Source: Lentisphaerae bacterium GWF2_44_16
Lineage (GTDB): Bacteria > Verrucomicrobiota > Lentisphaeria > Victivallales > GWF2-45-14
Assembly (NCBI GenBank): GCA_001803225.1
Contig: MHBF01000077.1
Coordinates: 1 to 64,000, forward strand
Direction of reading: 5' to 3'
DNA: 64,000 nucleotides
Shown: positions 59,025 through 64,000 of the stretch, piece after piece
How the letters are laid out: every line of letters starts with the position of its first letter
Position numbering within the stretch: the first letter of the stretch is position 1
The notes under the pieces: generated by a model
Seen by the model: only the letters and a program-made list of their open reading frames with translations
What the model was told of the DNA's origin: nothing
Database searches by the model: none
Made by a program: the position numbers and the translations under genes

Positions 59025-61362
59025 ATTCATCATCAATGATTATTTTTCTGGCGTCATTGAAATCATGTTCAAGCGCATGAAGCATGGAGCGGGCTTTTTC
59101 CAATTCTCCGGCTTCGCAGTTTTTTTCCAGTTCAAAGGCTGTCTCCGCGAATTTTTTCATTGCCAGGTTTCTGCCGGAGCCTTTGAGTGTATGAGCTATG
59201 CGTTCAGAGGAGACGAGATCTTGTTTTTCTAGTTCTCCTGTCAATTCTTTTATCATTTCAGGAGTGCTGGTTAGGAAATATTCCAGAAGCTCTTTCAGGA
59301 GAGATTCACTGTTATCCATAAAAGCAAAAGCTTTTTTTCTGTCAAAAATTCCAAGGATATCCGCCGGGGATGAAAGAATTTCCGTTTCCGGTATGATTTC
59401 TTCCGTTTCATCTTTTTCAAGAATGTGCCCTAGATATTTTGTAAGAATTGAGAAGAGGGCTTTTCTATCAATGGGTTTTGTCAGGAAATCGTCCATGCCG
59501 GCTTCTTCGCTTTTGGTTTTTCCAGTATCCATGGCGTTGGCGGTAAGGGTTATGATTGGGACGCGGGTTTTCTTTTCCAGTTTGCGTATGACCCGCACGG
59601 CTTCAAGGCCGTCCATAACTGGCATTTGCATATCCATAAATATTATATCATAGCTTTTATCTTTGAATTTATTTGATGCCTCAAGGCCGTTTTCCGCGCA
59701 GTCAACATTGCATCCAAATGAATTGAGGAAATTTGCCGCGATTTTGCGGTTTATCTGGTTATCTTCGGCGAGAAGGACTTCAGGGGGCCTTTTCCATGCG
59801 CTGAGAATGCCGTTTTCATGCTCAACCATATTTTTTTCAGGTATTTCAAGAGGCAGGGTAAAAGAGAATGTAATTCCCTGACCACCTTCTCTGCTTTTGA
59901 CATATATTTTTCCACCCATCCGTTCCACAAGCATTTTACATATAGCCAAGCCCAGTCCCGTGCCGCCGAATTTGCGGGTAATGGTAATGTCGGTCTGTGA
60001 AAACTTTTCAAAAAGGAGTGGAATTTTTTCTTCCGGAATTCCTATTCCGGTATCGTTGACGTTGAAAAGAATCAGGTTCGTATCGGAGGTCTCCTCGATG
60101 AGCTCAAGGGAGAGTTCTATTTTTCCCTTGAGAGTGAATTTTATGGAATTGGAGATGAGGTTCATGAGCACCTGCCGTACTCTGAAGATATCTCCGACAA
60201 CGAAATCAGGGATGTTTTCCGGGATTATCAGTTCCAGTTCCAGACCTTTGTTTTTAGCTTTGTATTTCATGACATTACAGAGGCCGGAGAGCATGTTTTT
60301 CAGTTGAAACGGCTTGAATTCAAACTCAAGTTTGCCTGCTTCTATTTTGGAAAGGTCCAGCACGTTATTTACGAGTGACATGAGCATGTCGCTCGAATAG
60401 TTGAGGTCTGTTATATATTCTTTCTGAATGTCGCTGAGATCTGTTTTTGAGAGGAGCTCTATAATACCGATGACCCCGTTAAGGGGAGTTCTTATTTCAT
60501 GGCTCATATTGGCGAGAAAATCGGATTTTGCGGCGGTGGCGGCGCTGGCTTCCATGGCGGCGTCCTCGGCTTCTTTTTTTGCTGTTTCCAATTCTATTCG
60601 CGTTTTTTCCCTGATAAGCGCGCCGGCTATGGCGCTTCCCAGCGCGGCAAGTATTGATATCTCGTTATTGTTCCATGCCCTTTCATTATGGCAGTCGTCA
60701 ACTCCTATGAAGCCCCAGAAGCGTCCGTGGAGAAATATGGGAGCGATAAGGAGTGAAATGATATTGTGTTCTCCGAAAAGTTTCTGTTCCTCAAGGGGAA
60801 ATTCCTTGAGCAGGCCGTTGATGGAGTTACCCGCGGATATTTCTTTGTACCAGCGCGGAAACAATTTATCGCAGGAAACATTTTGGAATTTACTTATATC
60901 CATGTCTGATTTAACAGCTTCGCTTGACCATTGGTAACGATGGCTCATCAGATGTTCACCGGTTTCGGAAGCATCATCATGAGTTTCAAAAATATATACT
61001 CTGTCAACCTTGAAAGTGTCGCCGGTGATTTTCAACGCCTTTGAAACAGCGCTGGAACTGTTTTCCGAAGAGGCCAGCAGTGATATGGCTATTTCGGATG
61101 AAGTAGCCAAAAGGCGATCCCTCTTACGGAGGTTTTCAGCTGTATCAATGAGTTCGGCGGTTTTGGCAATAACAATATTCTGCAAGTTGTTCTTCAGGGA
61201 TTCGAGTTCTTCATTTTTCTGACTCAATTCTTTCAGCAGTTCGGAATATCTTATCGAGTTATCCTCGCTTTCCTTCCGCATCAGCTGAAGCTCGTTCTGC
61301 ATCTGCTTATATCTTATCTGGAGTTTGGAATACTCCCTGCTGATGTCCTGTCCTTCGCTCAT
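59014..61362 (-). CDS. Hybrid sensor histidine kinase (GAF-HisKA-HATPase-REC-HPt)
   Basis: 782 aa, soluble. An N-terminal coiled coil (1-80) precedes a GAF domain (about 85-250: YKEISAGNSINGLLKEFPLEEQKLF, LIAPIFLHGRFWGFIGVDDCH). The kinase core has the phosphoacceptor His in NMSHEIRTPLNGVIG, the N box LMNLISNSIKFT, DTGIGIPEEKIPLLFEKFSQ and GGTGLGLAI. A receiver (about 530-650: LLAEDNQINRKIAANFL, phospho-Asp in IIFMDMQMPVMDG, FLTKP) and an HPt domain (AHTLKGSGRNLAM) follow, allowing a full internal phosphorelay. The output regulator is not adjacent. Coupled to the upstream HDOD gene by ATGA. Confidence 0.94.
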   Translation of the reverse strand: MSEGQDISREYSKLQIRYKQMQNELQLMRKESEDNSIRYSELLKELSQKNEELESLKNNLQNIVIAKTAELIDTAENLRKRDRLLATSSEIAISLLASSENSSSAVSKALKITGDTFKVDRVYIFETHDDASETGEHLMSHRYQWSSEAVKSDMDISKFQNVSCDKLFPRWYKEISAGNSINGLLKEFPLEEQKLFGEHNIISLLIAPIFLHGRFWGFIGVDDCHNERAWNNNEISILAALGSAIAGALIREKTRIELETAKKEAEDAAMEASAATAAKSDFLANMSHEIRTPLNGVIGIIELLSKTDLSDIQKEYITDLNYSSDMLMSLVNNVLDLSKIEAGKLEFEFKPFQLKNMLSGLCNVMKYKAKNKGLELELIIPENIPDFVVGDIFRVRQVLMNLISNSIKFTLKGKIELSLELIEETSDTNLILFNVNDTGIGIPEEKIPLLFEKFSQTDITITRKFGGTGLGLAICKMLVERMGGKIYVKSREGGQGITFSFTLPLEIPEKNMVEHENGILSAWKRPPEVLLAEDNQINRKIAANFLNSFGCNVDCAENGLEASNKFKDKSYDIIFMDMQMPVMDGLEAVRVIRKLEKKTRVPIITLTANAMDTGKTKSEEAGMDDFLTKPIDRKALFSILTKYLGHILEKDETEEIIPETEILSSPADILGIFDRKKAFAFMDNSESLLKELLEYFLTSTPEMIKELTGELEKQDLVSSERIAHTLKGSGRNLAMKKFAETAFELEKNCEAGELEKARSMLHALEHDFNDARKIIIDDEFMK

Positions 61363-62252
61363 GGATACAGCTCCCCGGCGTTTTCCATTCTTTCCAGTTC
61401 CGTCTGGACGTCTTCAAAAATTATTTCAACATTGTCGCGTTCCAGTTTAAGATTTGAGAGACAGCTGAGATAGTTTTCGCTTTGTGTTTCGGAAGAGCCT
61501 TCGAAGCCGAGCCCGTTTATGTTACAGATGTGTTCGGCGATGGATATTGTCATGGTAAGTTTTGCAAAATCAGGATTTACTCCAAGAGGACGGTGGTGAA
61601 AGGCTATGGCTTTGGTCATTTCTTCTGGAAGCTTCCATGAAAGCGTCAAGTCTCTTCCCACATCAGTGTGATCATAACCGGCCAGCGCCTTTTCACGTTC
61701 GATGAAAAGCGACTTGCTTTCGGCTGTTTCAAGCATCAGTTCCTGAAAAAATTCCGGCATGAACTGTTCCTCCGCCATTATGCCTATGTCATGAAGAAGT
61801 GCCGCGGAATAGATGTCATCGCCATGTTCCCTGAATTCCTTCCGGTAAATATTCTTGCCGCAGAGCGCGACCGCCAGTGAGTGTTTCCAGAGTTTTTTTC
61901 TCGAATAGCTTCCTATTTCCTTTTCATCTTCAAAGAGTTTTCCCACTTTCAGGCTCAGGGTCATTTCGCGGATGTTGTTAAAGCCTATCATCACGATGGC
62001 TTCCTGTATTGCCGAAACCCTTCTTTTGAGCCCGTAATAAGCAGAATTCGCCCTGCGGAGTATTTTTGCGCAGAGAGGGGGGTCTATTTCTATAAGCGCT
62101 TTCAGTTCAAGCGCGCTGGAATTAGGGTTTCTTATCAGCTGCATTATTCTGTTGACTACCGAACCGATGGAAGCCAGTTCCGATTGTCCCGCCTTTCTGA
62201 CAAGGTTTTCCAGACTCAGTAATTTTTTCTTTTCATTTTTTATAGCTCGCAC
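61359..62252 (-). CDS. HDOD-domain signalling protein
   Basis: 297 aa. An HDOD domain of the HD superfamily: IDPPLCAKILRRANSAYYGLKRRVSAIQEAIVMIGFNNIREMTL, KLWKHSLAVALCGKNIY, DIYSAALLHDIGIMAEEQF and KAIAFHHRPLG. Some HD residues survive in LLHDIG, but HDOD proteins are generally regarded as signalling adaptors rather than phosphohydrolases. It is directly upstream of, and overlaps by four bases, the hybrid kinase, so the two form a sensory unit. Confidence 0.9.
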   Translation of the reverse strand: MRAIKNEKKKLLSLENLVRKAGQSELASIGSVVNRIMQLIRNPNSSALELKALIEIDPPLCAKILRRANSAYYGLKRRVSAIQEAIVMIGFNNIREMTLSLKVGKLFEDEKEIGSYSRKKLWKHSLAVALCGKNIYRKEFREHGDDIYSAALLHDIGIMAEEQFMPEFFQELMLETAESKSLFIEREKALAGYDHTDVGRDLTLSWKLPEEMTKAIAFHHRPLGVNPDFAKLTMTISIAEHICNINGLGFEGSSETQSENYLSCLSNLKLERDNVEIIFEDVQTELERMENAGELYP

Positions 62253-62339
62253 TTGTTGTCCTCTGTGTGCGGTTAATTATGTTTGCTGAATATAAATAAA
62301 ATTCTATTCAAGTCAAGCGGGAAAAAAAGCTGCGCCTTT

Positions 62340-63614
62340 TCAGAAATCATTTTTTCGCATCCAGTTGAGCAGAAGAGTTTTTTGGGAAAGATGCTCTTCA
62401 TCCAGATTCACGCCGTTGGATCTGAATAATTCCCTGAAAGCCGGAATAATTTCCAGCGCGGGATATTTTTCCGGCTCGGCGCGTTCACAGAAATGAATGA
62501 ATTTCAAAGTTCTGAAAGCGTCAAACCAGGTATTGAAAGCATCATGCAGTTTTTTTAAATCACGGGGTGTATTCCGGCATATTTTTTTCCAGTCTTCACG
62601 GAAGTTGAGGGAATTCAGGAATTTCGTAAAATCGGAGAGAAGAGATTTTTCAAAAATGGAATAAAGAAATGGAAATTCATCAAGTCCCGTTTCTGAAACC
62701 AACTGCAATGTCTGCTTCATCAGATTGAAAATTAAAGGATTATAAAGTTTTATTTTTTTCCCGTCCAGAATCTCCCTGATTTTAGGTCCGGTGCCGAAAG
62801 AAACCCTGTTTGACGGTCTGGAAGAGGGGAAAACACATGCGCCGGAAATTTGAATCAGCGGCCCCAGCTTTCTCAGGGCCTGAAGAAAATAAAAATCTTC
62901 TCCTCCATTTTTTTCCCTCATTCCTCCTGCCTTTATATATGCTTCCGCAGTGCAGACCATGGCCGAACCGAGGGCATGATAGGCATAAGGTGATCCTGCG
63001 AACCGGAGCCCGGCAAGATAATATCTCATGAAGAGCTCATAATCAATTATCGCGGAATTTTCGGCGTCTGAAGCTCCCGGCTGATGCTCAAAACTGAAAA
63101 TCCCGCCCGGCGCGTTTTTTTCAGCGTTGAAACTTTTCAGTGCCGCCGCAATGTAATCCGCGCTTACAAGGGTATCTGCGTCGAGGCAGAAAAGCAAGGG
63201 ATTTTCTTCCATATCAAGATATCTGAGCGCTATATCCATTCCAAGTTTTCTGGCGCTTCCCACGCCTCCCCCCGAAGAAAGTTCAAGCCCCTTTGAAGAA
63301 GCGTCTATCAGAAAAAGATTCATTTTTTTCTGAAATCCGAAGGAATCCGTTCTTAAATATGAAAGGAGTTCCTGATTGTCATTGATTTTTTCCGCTTCGG
63401 CATCAGGCGGATTGTTTACGACTGCCAGAACAAGTGTGTCGAACAGCATTTCAGGTGGATGCAGTGCTATTCCGGCAAGGGTTGCCGGAAGGTACTCCGC
63501 TTCCGCGTATGCCGGGATTACAATAGCCCGCCTGAAAAGCCTTCCGGAAATAATGGGTTCCAGTTCGTGCGAAACTGGATTTTTCCGTAAATATTTTTCC
63601 AATGGCTTATTCAT
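62340..63614 (-). CDS. Family 2 glycosyltransferase-like protein
   Basis: 424 aa. GT-A fold: RRAIVIPAYAEAEYLPATLAGIALHP, LVLAVVNNPPDAEAEKIND, SSGGGVGSARKLGMDIALRYL, FCLDADTLVSADYIAAAL (DxD) and KAGGMREKNGGEDFYFLQALRKLG (the GGxxxxEDxxL acceptor block). The last 140 residues are an extra helical part. No transmembrane helices, so a cytoplasmic transferase; donor and acceptor unknown. The start overlaps the end of rsmA by eight bases. Confidence 0.88.
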   Translation of the reverse strand: MNKPLEKYLRKNPVSHELEPIISGRLFRRAIVIPAYAEAEYLPATLAGIALHPPEMLFDTLVLAVVNNPPDAEAEKINDNQELLSYLRTDSFGFQKKMNLFLIDASSKGLELSSGGGVGSARKLGMDIALRYLDMEENPLLFCLDADTLVSADYIAAALKSFNAEKNAPGGIFSFEHQPGASDAENSAIIDYELFMRYYLAGLRFAGSPYAYHALGSAMVCTAEAYIKAGGMREKNGGEDFYFLQALRKLGPLIQISGACVFPSSRPSNRVSFGTGPKIREILDGKKIKLYNPLIFNLMKQTLQLVSETGLDEFPFLYSIFEKSLLSDFTKFLNSLNFREDWKKICRNTPRDLKKLHDAFNTWFDAFRTLKFIHFCERAEPEKYPALEIIPAFRELFRSNGVNLDEEHLSQKTLLLNWMRKNDF

Positions 63615-64000
63615 TTGTATTCAGATACAGAGTATCCGCAAATTCCAGAAATTTATTTACTCCGACAACGCCGGGGCGCGCGTCGGGACTGATACCCTGA
63701 GACGCAAAAGCATCTATTGTTTTTTCTTTTCCGAAAAGCGCGGCAATTGCTTTGAACATTTTTTTGCGTCTGTGGGCAAATGCAAGTTTCAGGACGCATG
63801 AAAGCTGTTTTCTGCGTTTCAGGTCGGGTATTTGCGCCTTTCTGGTGAAATGCAGTATAGCCGAATCGACATTGGGACGGGGAAAAAATACCTGAGGGGG
63901 CACAATGCGCAATATTTCCACGTCATAAACAGTTTGCGTCCTGACGGAAAGTGACCCGTAACTTCCGGTATCCGGTTCCGAGGCGAGGCGCTGTCCCATT
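63607..64000 (-). CDS. rsmA: 16S rRNA dimethyladenosine transferase, C-terminal part
   Basis: The gene runs off the right edge, so only about 131 C-terminal residues are seen. QRLASEPDTGSYGSLSVRTQTVYDVEILRIVPPQVFFPRPNVDSAILHF is the KsgA/RsmA segment that follows the catalytic NLPY motif, and LKLAFAHRRKKMFKAIAALF is the conserved C-terminal helix pair. The enzyme dimethylates A1518 and A1519 of 16S rRNA. The C-terminus is complete; the SAM-binding half lies outside the window. Confidence 0.93.
   Translation of the reverse strand, partial: MGQRLASEPDTGSYGSLSVRTQTVYDVEILRIVPPQVFFPRPNVDSAILHFTRKAQIPDLKRRKQLSCVLKLAFAHRRKKMFKAIAALFGKEKTIDAFASQGISPDARPGVVGVNKFLEFADTLYLNTNE

Noticed and set aside
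1-64000. CRISPR arrays, rRNA operons, replication origin
   Set aside because: No regularly spaced repeats, no rRNA-like conserved stretches and no dnaA-box cluster were noticed on reading both strands.

Overview
The window most resembles a chromosome segment of a Lentisphaerota (PVC superphylum) bacterium. Four separate genes start with the type IV pilin/pseudopilin motif (FTLIELL or close variants) and end with an H-X9-DG-type motif, a paralogue expansion typical of Lentisphaerota and Planctomycetes. They sit among secreted carbohydrate-active proteins and sugar-type GntR/IclR regulators. Housekeeping genes (cysS, pyrH, xerC/D-type recombinase, rpsO, pnp, rsmE, rsmA end) show this is chromosome, not plasmid or phage.

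Layout. 1-1457: a small accessory segment with a broken or split Fic gene, bounded by a short direct repeat that includes the 3' end of the adjacent tRNA-Ser(CGA). 1450-3096: tRNA-Ser and cysS. 3129-15378: a divergent GntR/LacI-type regulator and a long plus-strand glycan locus (GH84-like protein, two pseudopilins, a 1038-aa secreted putative glycosidase, a DUF4832 protein, a metallophosphoesterase, a sirtuin). 15447-18241: lipoprotein, EamA transporter, AlbA/Schlafen-type protein. 18393-22220: an IclR-controlled locus (HpcH/HpaI aldolase, CE7 esterase, 2-hydroxyacid dehydrogenase). 22221-30080: MFS-HEAT fusion, pyrH, REC-PAS protein, small lipoprotein and cupin-like genes, acylphosphatase, Xer recombinase, ApbE.

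30201-37615: a second glycan locus headed by a cytoplasmic GntR fused to a solute-binding-protein fold, then a pseudopilin, a PcRGLX/YetA-type rhamnogalacturonan lyase-like protein, a secreted ankyrin protein and a DUF4838-like protein. 37669-40112: a cobalamin riboswitch with terminator controlling cbiZ, followed by a pseudopilin and a small membrane protein. 40248-42902: rpsO and pnp. 42998-50284: three polytopic or soluble glycosyltransferases, rsmE, a TPR-LysM lipoprotein, an ABC-auxiliary-type lipoprotein and hpt. 50289-55049: etfB, a CPA1 antiporter, a membrane glycosyltransferase-like protein. 55186-57390: a module of unrecognised genes with several palindromes. 57567-64000: SGNH hydrolase plus FCD-GntR under an apparent self-operator, hybrid histidine kinase plus HDOD protein, a family 2 glycosyltransferase and the C-terminal part of rsmA.

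Common theme: a one-component sugar sensor, one or more pseudopilins and large secreted polysaccharide enzymes in one transcription unit, seen in two places. The pseudopilins are therefore the best candidates for an under-described role in polysaccharide capture or enzyme display. All functional names rest on motif reading by eye; no database search was run.
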